NCBI GenBank assembly: GCA_002783265.1
Contig: PFFG01000006.1
Span: forward strand, 84,159 to 148,158
From: Candidatus Gracilibacteria bacterium CG17_big_fil_post_rev_8_21_14_2_50_48_13
Lineage (GTDB): Bacteria > Patescibacteriota > Gracilibacteria > 1-14-2-50-48-13
Length of the DNA stretch: 64,000 nucleotides
Direction: 5' to 3'
The notes beneath the pieces were generated by a model. It made no database searches, was not told the origin of the DNA, and was given only the letters and a program-made list of their open reading frames with translations. Positions 27,001 to 35,862 of the stretch are shown here, in pieces. The first letter of the stretch is position 1. The number at the start of each line of letters is the position of its first letter. The position numbers and the translations under genes are program-made.

Positions 27001-29697
27001 TGCCGTAATGCCAATGCCATTATTCGCATTCTGTGTACTCGACACTCCCGAAGACACCATGGGACACTCAAAGGTGTTGTATGTCGGCGCATTAGGATTC
27101 GTTGAGGAATCAAAAACATGCATCGAGCTTTGAAATGATCCATGGGGTACCCAAAATCCGATACGATTCGACCTCGACACCGCTGGCGCATCGAATTGAT
27201 TCCCAAAACTCCAACAAGCATAGGCAAGCTGTCCTGAATTAAAGGAAGATTTAATATTCATAGCGAGCCCTGTCACGGCAGGATTTGAGGGGGCATAGGT
27301 TTGAGCAGATGTAAACCGTATCTCTTCCCAAAAGCTTTTATACCAGGATCCAAAATTCGCAAATTTTGCTCGCAGCGCAAGGCGTCCGTTCTCCAACTTG
27401 GCTGTAAAACCATTATCCGTCGTTGTTGAACCCGGCGTTGCCGGATCTTCATTTGTCTGCGGGTTTTCAATGGTCCAAAGCACCTGAGACTGTCCATTGG
27501 AATTGACCGTTGGTATGTTAAATTTTGTGGTTCCTAATCCGTCGTCCGAGTTAATACAGTCTGGATCAACCGTATCCGCCTCAAGACAATGTCGCCCATT
27601 AAATTCGTCAAAGAGTAAAAAGACATCTTCACCGTTGTATTTCACGTCTCTTGCGCCTGGATTTCCATAGCGGACTATGAGCGTCGTTTCATCTTTATTG
27701 GCCAGTTTTACCCATCGGTGACCCGTGTCCCCTTCTTTCCAATATGGCAATTCTTGCCCGTTACTTGCCTGATAAAATCGCACATCATTTGCCCCTTGGT
27801 GCAACTTTTCTGTTGGAATCACCGTGTACGGAACAAAAATCTGAAAATCGTTTTCTGGCACTGTCCCATTAATAGAGAGTGTTTTTTCATACATCCAACT
27901 ACCGGCATAGGGAACGGCATTTGCTATCGTTTCCTCTGTACCAACTGTCACTGTATGACTGACCGTATCCACATTGCGCAGGAAGGCCCAGTTATACTGC
28001 ATATAGGCATAATGGTCCCCTCCCCAATAAATCTTATACTGTGTCGGATTCCCTGGTAACGAGTTTCCATTTCTTCCATAAACAACAGGCGTTGCTGGAT
28101 CGAACTGGAGAACATTGCTTCCATCGCGCCCGAATTCGTTATAGCTGCTGAGATCAGTAATAGCGACTGAGTTGTCCCCTTCTGAAGAAACCGTGAGCGT
28201 TTCTGTATTTCTATCCAGTAAAGTCGAAAGACGAATCTCTTGGCCCGCAAGCCATGGATCATCGTCATCGATAGCCTGACTATAATGTGGCTGAGTAAAG
28301 GCAAATCCATTCGGATTCAAACTATGGTGCGCTGTGTAACTTTTTGTTCTCGTCAGCGCTGCTTTATTTGCCTTTTCACTTATATGCCAACAGAAGGCAT
28401 AGGATGCTCCTGTACCCACACCATTATAGAAGCCTTGGCAATAGGTTGGCACATTACTCGCTTCAACCGGTGATAACTGCGGACGAACCGTTTGCAACCG
28501 CATGGACGTTTCAAAAGACAGCGGCGTCGTGACATCATAAATATTCTTCGAGACCCATGCCGTTTGTTGTAAATAACCACTTGTGACAAAAGATTTATCA
28601 AAAAAATACGCGAGCTTATTGGAGTTGTATCCCGAACCTGATGTGTCGATAAAATCCCAGATATCCGTCGTATCCAGTGAATGCTCTGCATTTTCAAACA
28701 GTGGAAAGACATCCTGTCCATTTGATGTAGATTCCACGTCTGTATTTCCATAATGCATTGTGATGGCCGAAGTTCCCACCGTCGGAATTTTTACCCAAAT
28801 ACGACTTTTGCCGTTCCATGCCTGGTTTGTATCGGTAACATTCCAGAATTCAATCCAGTGCGGAAGAACTGATCCAGTTGCATCAGTAAAACGAATATCC
28901 TGCCCCTCATCCTGTGCATTTGCATAGCTAAAACTACTCGCATCAAACTCCACTTTGAGCTGGACCCCAGCAAGAGCAGTAGCATTACCAAGCGTGATAG
29001 GTCGACGGTAGGAAAAAGTCGCATCTCCAATCTTGATCCAGGATTCTATGGTCGCGGCATTGCTGAGATCTAAGGAAGCACTGTCAGGGATACTTGCCTG
29101 ATCATCAACACCATTAAAGGAAGGTGCTGCATTGACCTTGCCCGTTGAACCGAGTGTAGGACAATTTGTACACGTTGCTGAATTGCCCTGACCAGAACTA
29201 TCGACAAGCGATGTCCCTGAACTTTCATCACCGTGGAGAAGCAGAACATTATTGGCCATGTTGACGTTCGTTGTATAGCCCGACTCAGACGCTGCATTAT
29301 TGGGCAGCGCCTTCCCGTGGGCTTGAAGTGGCAGCCAGGAAAAGCCTGTCCAAGGTTTTGTGGTGACATTCGAATCAAAAACCCGGGACGTTAATGTACC
29401 AAGCCCCGAAGAAACTGTTTGCAGTTTCAATGCAGAAGAGATCCCATCCCAAAACGTGTTTGATGCTGTACCAGCGCCAAACTCCCCAGGTTCTGCATCA
29501 TCTTGAAAAGGGGTGCCAATGAGCCTCGCTTCACCTCCAGTCACTTCAATAACGGAGCCATTGTACGAATAGTCTCCGCCATTCGAAAACGTACTATCCA
29601 CAACAAGCGCTGAGGAGGGCGTTAGGGAGATTAGGAGAGTACAAAGCACGAAAATTGCGAGAGGACGCGTAAACCATCGAACAGATGCAAAATCCAT
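24040..29697 (-). CDS. Giant SLH-anchored surface protein with DUF2341 and LamG-like domains
   Basis: 1885 residues. Signal peptide at ~1-31 (AIFVLCTLLISLTPSSALV). A first DUF2341-type domain (about 225-345, starting YRRPITLGNATAL) and a second (about 600-705, MYEKTLSINGTVP) flank LamG/concanavalin-like folds. A further LamG module lies around 1025-1100 (GWNHIAATFNGSILRLYKKG). Fibronectin/Ig-like domains follow (Big_5-like STTPINNTTGVVGTQAI at ~1440). A Gly/Gln/Ser-rich linker (~1556-1596) leads to three C-terminal SLH motifs (~1700-1885). SLH motifs bind wall polymers, so the protein should be attached to the S-layer or wall, with LamG/DUF2341 parts facing outward for carbohydrate or protein binding. 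The ATG at 29697 follows atttcatctcgcc. Confidence 0.87.
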   Translation of the reverse strand: MDFASVRWFTRPLAIFVLCTLLISLTPSSALVVDSTFSNGGDYSYNGSVIEVTGGEARLIGTPFQDDAEPGEFGAGTASNTFWDGISSALKLQTVSSGLGTLTSRVFDSNVTTKPWTGFSWLPLQAHGKALPNNAASESGYTTNVNMANNVLLLHGDESSGTSLVDSSGQGNSATCTNCPTLGSTGKVNAAPSFNGVDDQASIPDSASLDLSNAATIESWIKIGDATFSYRRPITLGNATALAGVQLKVEFDASSFSYANAQDEGQDIRFTDATGSVLPHWIEFWNVTDTNQAWNGKSRIWVKIPTVGTSAITMHYGNTDVESTSNGQDVFPLFENAEHSLDTTDIWDFIDTSGSGYNSNKLAYFFDKSFVTSGYLQQTAWVSKNIYDVTTPLSFETSMRLQTVRPQLSPVEASNVPTYCQGFYNGVGTGASYAFCWHISEKANKAALTRTKSYTAHHSLNPNGFAFTQPHYSQAIDDDDPWLAGQEIRLSTLLDRNTETLTVSSEGDNSVAITDLSSYNEFGRDGSNVLQFDPATPVVYGRNGNSLPGNPTQYKIYWGGDHYAYMQYNWAFLRNVDTVSHTVTVGTEETIANAVPYAGSWMYEKTLSINGTVPENDFQIFVPYTVIPTEKLHQGANDVRFYQASNGQELPYWKEGDTGHRWVKLANKDETTLIVRYGNPGARDVKYNGEDVFLLFDEFNGRHCLEADTVDPDCINSDDGLGTTKFNIPTVNSNGQSQVLWTIENPQTNEDPATPGSTTTDNGFTAKLENGRLALRAKFANFGSWYKSFWEEIRFTSAQTYAPSNPAVTGLAMNIKSSFNSGQLAYACWSFGNQFDAPAVSRSNRIGFWVPHGSFQSSMHVFDSSTNPNAPTYNTFECPMVSSGVSSTQNANNGIGITAPVVGANDFNTAYSEIMDFIMAKDGLRRTRTTRAAGAVADANDVAPVTTYPSFVSFSGPGRISFYMNGGYSYDASMLIDRITLRKVASVLDGVQPSVSDNNDEKIIGAGKHGAYGFAFTGNKVYASFGGIDQGVTLDSGWNHIAATFNGSILRLYKKGAQIATQASVFNIPDTAQPLEIGAASVGTSTPIRPAARVLLDEFAVYARVLTAGEVLTNYLRNGLQVLLQLRSCDDAACDTETFVGPDGTASTYYDESSNTTLNPPTQVAPNIGSNRYAQYQATLRGDGTYTPGLQLVRLLPSAYSALAPVITQSLGTAFQTLAGFVQTMGNGNEGSVEYQVTNNGTTWYYWNGTTWTPETGAGYPAQTNTAAEMHSGLPFFPLQVGTGTLQFRAFLLSNGGQYTTLDNVQLTYGTTNQAPNAPTGVFINTPTAGAQTAQTNPVGLTSTSVVVSALTSDPDLGDVIRAYQVEVASDAAFTSVLYDSGVQNLTIPILAGGRLQDIAIPSTGLLPETTYYLRIAAEDAAGNLSPVSATSTFSLADTSAPTLASTTPINNTTGVVGTQAITLQLSDDKAGIESTTITVDVGAQHAIIAGVCQVGFSCSLTAVGAGYTVVITPASALAPGNVVVTWSADDKAAIPNTGTGSFSFTVGSAAPVIPLYTGGGGGAAQQSDQQNASSSDQSSVQNDQQPSITEVPAARIPSSQLPPVLQFTDAQGNMRQIAVSGLLQSLLNQTRGASSDGEGIHGSAPASNGLLDATIATLSSLFFPEVGGRTSSVPALPPRDNGSGAPASYEESVCSQLKAEYSYIVPNDISEKLKSDISLVQKIGVNFSKGQKVLDVNEPVTRSELLKYLLQISCADFSYDVSGVPLFPDVSAEHTNFLYIQVGRKYKIVSGYLHDGLFRPDQQVSEAEALKIILEFFSQEDVLDGALEVFPLDYRQWYGRYVRFATDKVVLRAGESFVPDQRITLKDVIHLIIEALPLRGRTGR

Positions 29698-29727
29698 GGC
29701 GAGATGAAATTGTTGATATATCTGAGA

Positions 29728-29736
29728 AGTATATCA
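29728..29736 (-). promoter_or_regulatory. Extended -10 promoter of the SLH/LamG surface-protein gene
   Basis: TGA-TATACT on the minus strand, about 25-30 bases before the start codon; no good -35. Confidence 0.55.
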
Positions 29737-29771
29737 TATTCAGCCTCCGATTTGCACGTATATCACCGTTT

Positions 29772-30329
29772 CTAGAAGTTCTTCCACATCTGACTCGCCC
29801 GGGGTTTCGTATCTCCGACATACTTTGCATTCCCCATTTTGTCGTAGGAACGATCACACGTGTCCGACATACGCTCAAAAGCCATCTGGGCAATGGGCAT
29901 TTTGTAGTAGAGCAAAATCGGCATGTTCGCTGTATTGTGCAGTTCCAGCGTCATTTTGAGTGAATTTCCTGGGTCCAGAAATCCTGCCGTCACGTGAATC
30001 ATCACCCCCATACGACCCACAGAGCTCTTCCCTTCCAGACGCCCCACAAAGGCATCGGACACCCCCGTAGTCTCGTAGATCATACCTAGAGCAAATTCGC
30101 CAGGATGCAGCACAAATGGCCGATCCTCCGTAATGACCACTTCTTTCATCATGTCATCCATGGGCTTTTTCGGATCTATGACAAAGTTTTGTGTTGTATC
30201 AAAAACCAGAAAATGCTTGTCGAGATGCAGATCCACGGAAGCGGGTTGAAGATATTTTTGATCAAAGGGATCAACGACTATGTCACCCGAGGCCATACTT
30301 GCGAGAATGTCTTTATCACAAAGAATCAT
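29772..30329 (-). CDS. dcd: dCTP deaminase (possibly bifunctional with dUTP diphosphatase)
   Basis: 185 residues from the ATG at 30329 (MILCDKDILASMASGDIVVD). It deaminates dCTP to dUTP on the way to dTTP. Family blocks present are LQPASVDLHL, FVLHPGEFALG, the catalytic GRLEGKSSVGRMG stretch (Ser, Arg and Glu of the active site), and HVTAGFLDPG. Some family members also hydrolyse dUTP to dUMP; sequence alone does not settle which applies here. It starts 10 bases after the zinc-ribbon gene, so it is co-transcribed with it and probably with pilT. Confidence 0.93.
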   Translation of the reverse strand: MILCDKDILASMASGDIVVDPFDQKYLQPASVDLHLDKHFLVFDTTQNFVIDPKKPMDDMMKEVVITEDRPFVLHPGEFALGMIYETTGVSDAFVGRLEGKSSVGRMGVMIHVTAGFLDPGNSLKMTLELHNTANMPILLYYKMPIAQMAFERMSDTCDRSYDKMGNAKYVGDTKPRASQMWKNF

Positions 30330-30339
30330 GGGCAATATT

Positions 30340-30654
30340 TTAGGAAAGATGAAAATAGGTGCGAATACTCATTTCAGTTCCGATAGCCACTTTACCACCG
30401 CACTCCGTACACACTATGGCGTCAAATTCTTCTTCGACATCCTGAGTCACAGGTCCACTGATTTTGCAGCTCCGACAATAAAATGCCATACCTCCCCGGT
30501 CATCACCAAGAGGCGGTGTCATATCTCCTGTTTCCTGACGCGCCAAAATATCCTCCACTTTTTCCACCATCTCCTCGGCCCGTTCCAAATCTTTTTCTGC
30601 ATCACCCGTGGATTTTGCACCACTGAAGGAAGCACTTTGCAAGGAGTCGGACAT
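30340..30654 (-). CDS. Small zinc-ribbon protein of unknown function
   Basis: 104 residues. An acidic, probably coiled-coil N-half (DAEKDLERAEEMVEKVEDILARQ) is followed by a four-cysteine zinc ribbon (C60, C63, C82, C85: FYCRSCK ... VCTECGG). No family recognised. It is sandwiched 39 bases after pilT and 10 bases before dcd, which indicates one transcript. The start follows cgccttctt. Confidence 0.75.
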   Translation of the reverse strand: MSDSLQSASFSGAKSTGDAEKDLERAEEMVEKVEDILARQETGDMTPPLGDDRGGMAFYCRSCKISGPVTQDVEEEFDAIVCTECGGKVAIGTEMSIRTYFHLS

Positions 30655-30693
30655 AAGAAGGCGTACATAAGGAATGTCCCTACCCTACCAAAA

Positions 30694-31791
30694 CTAGCCC
30701 TGACCGACAACCCCGTTTTCGGGAATATCTTCCTCGAGACCCTTGAGTTCGTTCAACACTTTCTGCGCCGTCTCTTTCGTTATGAGCTCCTCCGCAAGGA
30801 GCTTTTCAATACTATGATGCATAGGGATCATTCCTTCCTGGGCAGAAGTCTCAATCAGTGTTGGAATCTGAAAGGTTTTCCCTTTGCGTATCAAATTCGC
30901 AAGAGCGAAATTACCCATCAAAATTTCCACCGCCGGCACCACGCCTTTGCCGTCTGCTCGCGGAAGAAGCATCTGCCAAACCACAGCTCTCAGCATCTGG
31001 GAGAGTTGAATTTTAATCTGTTCCTGCCGCTCCGTGGGAAACGCATCTATAATACGTTCTACAGCATGGCTTGCTCCGGCCGTGTGCAGCGATGCAAAGA
31101 CCAAGGTTCCCGTTTCCGCCGCTGTCAGTGCCATGGACATGGTCTCTAAGTCGCGAAGCTCACCCAATAAAATCACATCTGCGGATTCTCGCACTGCCCC
31201 ACGAAGTGCAGCCAAAAAGTTTTTGGAATGCGTCGGCACCTCCCGCTGTTGAATAAGCGACTGTTTAAGGGTATAGCGATACTCTACAGGATCTTCAATG
31301 GTAATAATGTGCTTGCTCGCCGTTTGGTTTATATACTCAATAACTGACGCCATGGACGTACTCTTTCCGCTACCCATGGCACCCGTAAACAGCACGAGAC
31401 CATTGGGAAACTCTGTAAAACGCTGAAATTGCTTTTCAGGGAGCTCGAGCTGACGAAAGGTAGGAATTTGCTCCGTAATGAAACGAATCACGCAGGAGGC
31501 CCCCTTCGTGGTCAAAAATGCGTTGACACGAAAGCGCCCGTACTGGGGATGTTCCACAGAAAAGTCGAGATCTTTTTCCGTCATGAGGGTCTGACGAAAA
31601 TTGTGGATACTGCCATAGCTCACCAGTTCCAAAAATCTCAGCACGATTTCAGGCTCAAGAGGCGGCACTTGATCCTGAATATACAGCTTTCCGTGTTTCT
31701 TCACCTGTGCATAGGCCTGACTTCCAATAATCAAATCCGACGCCCCCATTTGGCGGGCAGCGTGTAATAATGAGAGTATGGGATCGTTCAT
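30694..31791 (-). CDS. pilT: Type IV pilus retraction ATPase PilT-like
   Basis: 365 residues. Walker A is GAMGSGKST (about 137-145); the Asp box is IITIEDPVEYRY; Walker B is DVILLGELRD; the His box is LVFASLHTAGASHAVERIIDAFP. The N-terminal PAS-like domain (residues 1-100) and overall length match PilT/PilU rather than the longer assembly ATPase PilB. It powers retraction of type IV pili. No other pilus genes are in the window. The start follows ttttcttcccatgct; it is the first gene of pilT-zinc ribbon-dcd. Confidence 0.92.
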   Translation of the reverse strand: MNDPILSLLHAARQMGASDLIIGSQAYAQVKKHGKLYIQDQVPPLEPEIVLRFLELVSYGSIHNFRQTLMTEKDLDFSVEHPQYGRFRVNAFLTTKGASCVIRFITEQIPTFRQLELPEKQFQRFTEFPNGLVLFTGAMGSGKSTSMASVIEYINQTASKHIITIEDPVEYRYTLKQSLIQQREVPTHSKNFLAALRGAVRESADVILLGELRDLETMSMALTAAETGTLVFASLHTAGASHAVERIIDAFPTERQEQIKIQLSQMLRAVVWQMLLPRADGKGVVPAVEILMGNFALANLIRKGKTFQIPTLIETSAQEGMIPMHHSIEKLLAEELITKETAQKVLNELKGLEEDIPENGVVGQG

Positions 31792-31817
31792 AGCATGGGA
31801 AGAAAACTAATCAGCGA

Positions 31818-31826
31818 AGTATACCA
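31818..31826 (-). promoter_or_regulatory. Extended -10 promoter of the pilT operon
   Basis: TGG-TATACT on the minus strand, ~20 bases before the expected start of the pilT leader. Confidence 0.55.
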
Positions 31827-31840
31827 CACATTGCGCCAAT

Positions 31841-31868
31841 AAAAAAGAGGGACCCGAAGGCCCCTCTC
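31841..31868 (-). terminator. Rho-independent terminator after the lipoprotein gene
   Basis: Minus strand: stem GAGGGGCC / GGTCCCTC around a TTCG loop, then six Ts. It separates the lipoprotein gene from pilT. Confidence 0.88.
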
Positions 31869-31886
31869 TCTTTGCGGAAGATCGAA

Positions 31887-32291
31887 TTACTTCAATTCAG
31901 CAAGAATGTCATTCAAAAGCTCTGGCTTTGGATTACACTTCTTTGTTGCCTCATCAGAAACTGTCTTGCGGAAAGCTTCCTTATCGGAAATTTTCTTGAA
32001 TGCATTTTCAGCGGCCTCCTCTGTTTCAAAACCATACTTCTTTGGCATGTCCTTCATCTTCTCCTGCATCTCCTTCCCCTTCGCTTCGATGTCCGCCTGT
32101 GCCTTTGTGAGCTCATCAGCAGACATGGACGTAAAGTCCATACTCGTCATGGAAGCAACAGCGTCGCTGCTCATACAGATCGTCTCTACAAGCATAGCCT
32201 GAATCTTTGAAGATTCGTCAGCAGCACCCACACAACCCGTTGTTGCAAGAAGTGCAGCCGTAAGCGTTACTCCAAGAATTGCCTTGTTCAT
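31887..32291 (-). CDS. Small secreted lipoprotein-like protein
   Basis: 134 residues from the ATG at 32291. A short signal (MNKAILGVTLTAALLATTGC) ends at C20 in a lipobox-like ATTGC, so a lipid-anchored protein is likely although the -3 residue is unusual. The rest is helical and charged (ADELTKAQADIEAKGKEMQE), with two more cysteines (C39 region and a late KKCNP). No family recognised. A longer ORF to 32465 is rejected because it hides the signal peptide inside. Confidence 0.7.
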   Translation of the reverse strand: MNKAILGVTLTAALLATTGCVGAADESSKIQAMLVETICMSSDAVASMTSMDFTSMSADELTKAQADIEAKGKEMQEKMKDMPKKYGFETEEAAENAFKKISDKEAFRKTVSDEATKKCNPKPELLNDILAELK

Positions 32292-32355
32292 TTGGGATGA
32301 AAAACATAGTAATGGTCCAAATGTACCATAGGCTCCTGCCGTTGCAAGAGCATCA

Positions 32356-34191
32356 CTACTCTTCCTGCAGAAATCCACCCGCCTGCGTTTCCCAGAGGGA
32401 AGCATAGAGACCCCCCTGAGCCAAGAGCGCATCGTGCGTGCCATCTTCAATGATTTGACCGCCATCCATCACGAGAATGCGCGTCATTTCCCGGAGCGTC
32501 GAGAGCCGGTGCGCAATGGCAATCACCGTTTTCTGCTCCACCAAATTGTGGAGAGCCTCGGAAATGGCCACCTCACTCTCAGAGTCCAGACTGGCCGTGG
32601 CTTCATCAAGCACCAGAATCGGGGCATTTTTGAGGATTGCCCGCGCTATGGCTATGCGCTGTCGTTGACCGCCCGAAAGCTTCACCCCACGCTCCCCTAC
32701 CTTGGTGTCGTACCCCTCCGGAAGCGCAAGAATAAAGTCGTGGGCTAGGGCTTTTTTTGCCGCGGACTCTACCTCTTCTTTTGTCGCCTCCGGTTTTCCA
32801 TAGCGAATATTTTCCAAAATGGTCCGATGAAAAAGGAGCGGTTCCTGCGGCACCATGCTCACCTGGTCGCGAAGACTCTCCTGCGTGATGTCGCGAATAT
32901 TTTGCCCATCGATCAGAATTGCCCCCTTGGTAACATCATAGAACCGCAGCAATAGAGACATGAGTGTTGTTTTGCCGGCACCACTTCTGCCCACGAGGCC
33001 CACCTTTTCTCCTGGTTGAATAACAAGCGTAAAATCCTTCAATACAGACGCTCTCCCTGCATAGGCAAAGGAGACATGGTCAAAGCGCACTTCCCCTCGA
33101 GTAATGACAAGGGGCAGCGCGTGAGGTACGTCCAGAATGCCGTGCGGTACAAGCAGGGTTTCAAGACCCTCATCAATGGATCCAAGTGCGGAATAGAGAC
33201 GATTGAGCAACTGGGCCATTTGCCGTAGCTGCGTCGAAAGCGTGCCCGCAATCCCGAAAACGAGAACAATATCGCCTGTTGTTGCCTGTTTTTCAAACCA
33301 CAGGTAGGCAACTATCGTCATCAAGACAAGGCGTGCTGTAAGGGTAATCAACGTGTTTGTGAGTGCCATCAAATCGGAATACCTCCAAGAAGCACGTTTT
33401 GCATCAAACTCATCGTAGAGCACGTGACGAAAATTCCGCACTTCCTTTTCACGGCGTGCAAATAAACTGACCGTCAGCATATTGGACATAGCATCCACCA
33501 AGTGCCCTGTTTTACGCGAACCACGGAGAGAAACTTCCTTACTGTAATGGCGCTTCCCAGGGCCGAGTACACGATAGCTGATGGCAAAGGCCACCATCCA
33601 GCACAGAATGACCAGCAAGAGGTAGGGATGGATGGCGGTAAACATGATAAAAGCACCACCAATGCTCACGAGGATGCCGATGGTGGAAAAGAGCATGCCT
33701 TCCTGCAAATCAAAATAGCCATCTGCGACATTACGAATTTTAGTCGCCAGAGCTCCAGCAAAGTGGTCGTAAAAATATCCAGGGTTATGCCCCGCTACAT
33801 AGGCAAAAAGTGACTGTACCATGCGCTGATACGTCGCAGGAAGCGCATGGGACGCAGCAAAACCAGACAGCCGCCAAAACAGGCTCGTGAACCCTCCCAT
33901 TCCTGCAAGAATCAGGAGCAAGAAAAGTGCATGCTGAAAGTTCAGGGCTTCCGGGGATCCCGTTGAGAAATAATCCACCACAAGCTTCGTCACGTAAAAC
34001 ATGCTGATATCCAAAATTTCTGCACAGGAAACCGCGAATAAGGCAAGCAAAAGCCAGCCCAAAACGGGGCGCATCACTGACCACCAAAACGTCCGCTTGT
34101 TCATGCCCGGACGCAGTGGAGCGACCGCACCAAAAAGCCTATCCCGTTCCTTTGTGTTGTTTTTGTAGAACAACCGTCGTTGGCGAGCCAT
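32356..34191 (-). CDS. ABC transporter, fused permease and ATPase (exporter type)
   Basis: 611 residues from the ATG at 34191. The N-terminal half has about six membrane helices (for example VLGWLLLALFAVSCAEILDI and MLFSTIGILVSIGGAFIMF). The ATPase half has Walker A GLVGRSGAGKTT, signature LSGGQRQRIAIARAI, Walker B PILVLDEATASLD, and the H-loop IAHRLST. This is the half-transporter layout of MsbA/LmrA-like exporters, which work as dimers to export lipids, peptides or drugs; the substrate is not readable. A TTG at 34212 could add seven residues. It follows proS by 87 bases. Confidence 0.93.
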   Translation of the reverse strand: MARQRRLFYKNNTKERDRLFGAVAPLRPGMNKRTFWWSVMRPVLGWLLLALFAVSCAEILDISMFYVTKLVVDYFSTGSPEALNFQHALFLLLILAGMGGFTSLFWRLSGFAASHALPATYQRMVQSLFAYVAGHNPGYFYDHFAGALATKIRNVADGYFDLQEGMLFSTIGILVSIGGAFIMFTAIHPYLLLVILCWMVAFAISYRVLGPGKRHYSKEVSLRGSRKTGHLVDAMSNMLTVSLFARREKEVRNFRHVLYDEFDAKRASWRYSDLMALTNTLITLTARLVLMTIVAYLWFEKQATTGDIVLVFGIAGTLSTQLRQMAQLLNRLYSALGSIDEGLETLLVPHGILDVPHALPLVITRGEVRFDHVSFAYAGRASVLKDFTLVIQPGEKVGLVGRSGAGKTTLMSLLLRFYDVTKGAILIDGQNIRDITQESLRDQVSMVPQEPLLFHRTILENIRYGKPEATKEEVESAAKKALAHDFILALPEGYDTKVGERGVKLSGGQRQRIAIARAILKNAPILVLDEATASLDSESEVAISEALHNLVEQKTVIAIAHRLSTLREMTRILVMDGGQIIEDGTHDALLAQGGLYASLWETQAGGFLQEE

Positions 34192-34278
34192 AAAAAAAGC
34201 GTTAGGATGCAAGACCCAGCGGAATATAGAACGGTTCGAAAGCGTTCTTTGTTACAGGGAATTTGACAAAAAATCTGC

Positions 34279-35709
34279 CTAGTACGCTTTTGCAAAAAGT
34301 ATACGACCTTCGCTCTCCTTTCCACAATAGACGCAGGTACCTTTTTCTTGCGGGAAATTCAGTGGACGGCATCGCGTCGTTGCTTTGGTTTCTTCTTTTA
34401 TCGATGCCTCGCACGCTGCATCACCACACCAGTGGAGTGCAAAGAAACCGCCCTTCTCTTCGAGAAGTTTTTTGAATTCCTCGTAGGTATCTACCGTGTG
34501 CGTATATTCATCGCGCCAAGCCAGAGCTCGCGCGTACATGGCCTCGTGCACAGCATCGAGCGTCGAGCGCACTTTGCTCCCCACATCTGCAAAAGAAACC
34601 TGCTCCTTTTCCCCGGTATCGCGGCGTCCGAGCACCACCACACCATTTGCTATGTCGCGGGGTCCCACTTCTATCTTCAGGGGCACTCCCTTGAGTTCCC
34701 ACTCATAAAACTTCGCTCCAGGACTCATGCCGTCGCGTGTATCCACATGAACACGAAGCCCTTCGAGCTGGGTTTGCAACTCAGAAACTTTTGCATCCAC
34801 CAGGGCTTTATCTTCTTCAGTGCGCGCAATAGGCACAATGATCACCTGAATAGGCGCAATACGCGGCGGCATCTGTAGCCCCTTGTCGTCACCGTGGATC
34901 ACGATAAGTGCACCAACAAGACGCGTCGAAACGCCCCAGCTGGTCTGCCAAACAAACTCCTGCGTATTCTCCGTACTCTGGAACTGCACGTCAAAGGCTT
35001 TGGCGAAGTTTTGCCCCAAGTGGTGCGACGTTCCAGCCTGAATGGCCTTCATATCGCGCGATAAACACTCAATAGTCAGCGTGTACTCTGCCCCAGCAAA
35101 GGTTTCGCTTGGGCTCTTCTTCCCCACATATCCTGGAATGGCCATGTAGTCCCGTGCAAAATCTTCGTACATACGAATAGCACGAAGCACCTCTGTCTCC
35201 GCCTCTTCACGCGTGGCGTGGCATGTGTGCCCTTCCTGCCATAAAAACTCCGTCGTGCGCAAAAAGAGGCGCGTGCGTTTTTCCATACGCACCACATTCG
35301 CCCATTGGTTAATTTTGAGCGGCAAATCGCGGTAACTCTGAATCCAGTCTTTAAAGGTCGCATACATAATCGTCTCCGAAGTCGGACGCACCACCAATGG
35401 ATCCTCCAGTTTTTCCTCACCTACATGCGTCACCGTCGCAAGCTCCGGCGCAAACCCCTCCACATGCTGCGCCTCCTTCAAAATATAACTTTGAGGAATA
35501 AACAATGGGAAGTAGGCATTCTGCACGCCCGCAGCCTTGATCATCGTATCAAGCTGTCGCTGCATATTCTCCCACAGCGCATAGCCATAGGGCTTAATCA
35601 CCATACACCCCGCCACGGGCGAGTAATCCGCCATTTGGGCGTGGCGCACCACGTCCGTATACCACTGTGAAAAATCGTCGTGTTGTGTTGGGAGTCCCTG
35701 CTTGCTCAT
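34279..35709 (-). CDS. proS: Prolyl-tRNA synthetase, archaeal/eukaryotic-type short form
   Basis: 476 residues. It lacks the editing (INS) domain of the long bacterial ProRS and has the C-terminal extension with cysteines (HWCGDAACEASIKEE, then GTCVYCGKE) of the archaeal-type enzyme. Class II motifs are seen: VRPTSETIMYATF for motif 1-2, RTTEFLWQEGHTCHAT for motif 2, and the anticodon-binding domain starting at IAPIQVIIVPI. It charges tRNA-Pro. The ATG at 35709 follows ttctttttcggccccat. It is divergent from the first giant paralog. Confidence 0.94.
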   Translation of the reverse strand: MSKQGLPTQHDDFSQWYTDVVRHAQMADYSPVAGCMVIKPYGYALWENMQRQLDTMIKAAGVQNAYFPLFIPQSYILKEAQHVEGFAPELATVTHVGEEKLEDPLVVRPTSETIMYATFKDWIQSYRDLPLKINQWANVVRMEKRTRLFLRTTEFLWQEGHTCHATREEAETEVLRAIRMYEDFARDYMAIPGYVGKKSPSETFAGAEYTLTIECLSRDMKAIQAGTSHHLGQNFAKAFDVQFQSTENTQEFVWQTSWGVSTRLVGALIVIHGDDKGLQMPPRIAPIQVIIVPIARTEEDKALVDAKVSELQTQLEGLRVHVDTRDGMSPGAKFYEWELKGVPLKIEVGPRDIANGVVVLGRRDTGEKEQVSFADVGSKVRSTLDAVHEAMYARALAWRDEYTHTVDTYEEFKKLLEEKGGFFALHWCGDAACEASIKEETKATTRCRPLNFPQEKGTCVYCGKESEGRILFAKAY

Positions 35710-35742
35710 ATGGGGCCGAAAAAGAATGAAACTGTCGTAGAT

Positions 35743-35770
35743 ACCATACTAACCTCCCCAAACAAGTCAA
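35743..35770 (-). promoter_or_regulatory. Probable proS promoter
   Basis: Minus strand: -35 TTGACT (35770-35765), 16-base spacer, weak -10 TATGGT (35748-35743). Confidence 0.45.
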
Positions 35771-35804
35771 TTTAAGAAGGTGTTTCATGTCCCCGGGGCA
35801 ATGG

Positions 35805-35834
35805 TTGGAAAAAATCGCCATTATAGGGTATACT
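35805..35834 (+). promoter_or_regulatory. Promoter of giant secreted protein 1
   Basis: -35 TTGGAA (35805-35810), 18-base spacer, -10 TATACT (35829-35834), giving a leader of ~22 bases before the ATG at 35863. It has the same spacing and -10 as the promoter of the downstream paralog. Confidence 0.65.
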
Positions 35835-35862
35835 TCTTCGATACTCTCATTTTTCTCCCCGC

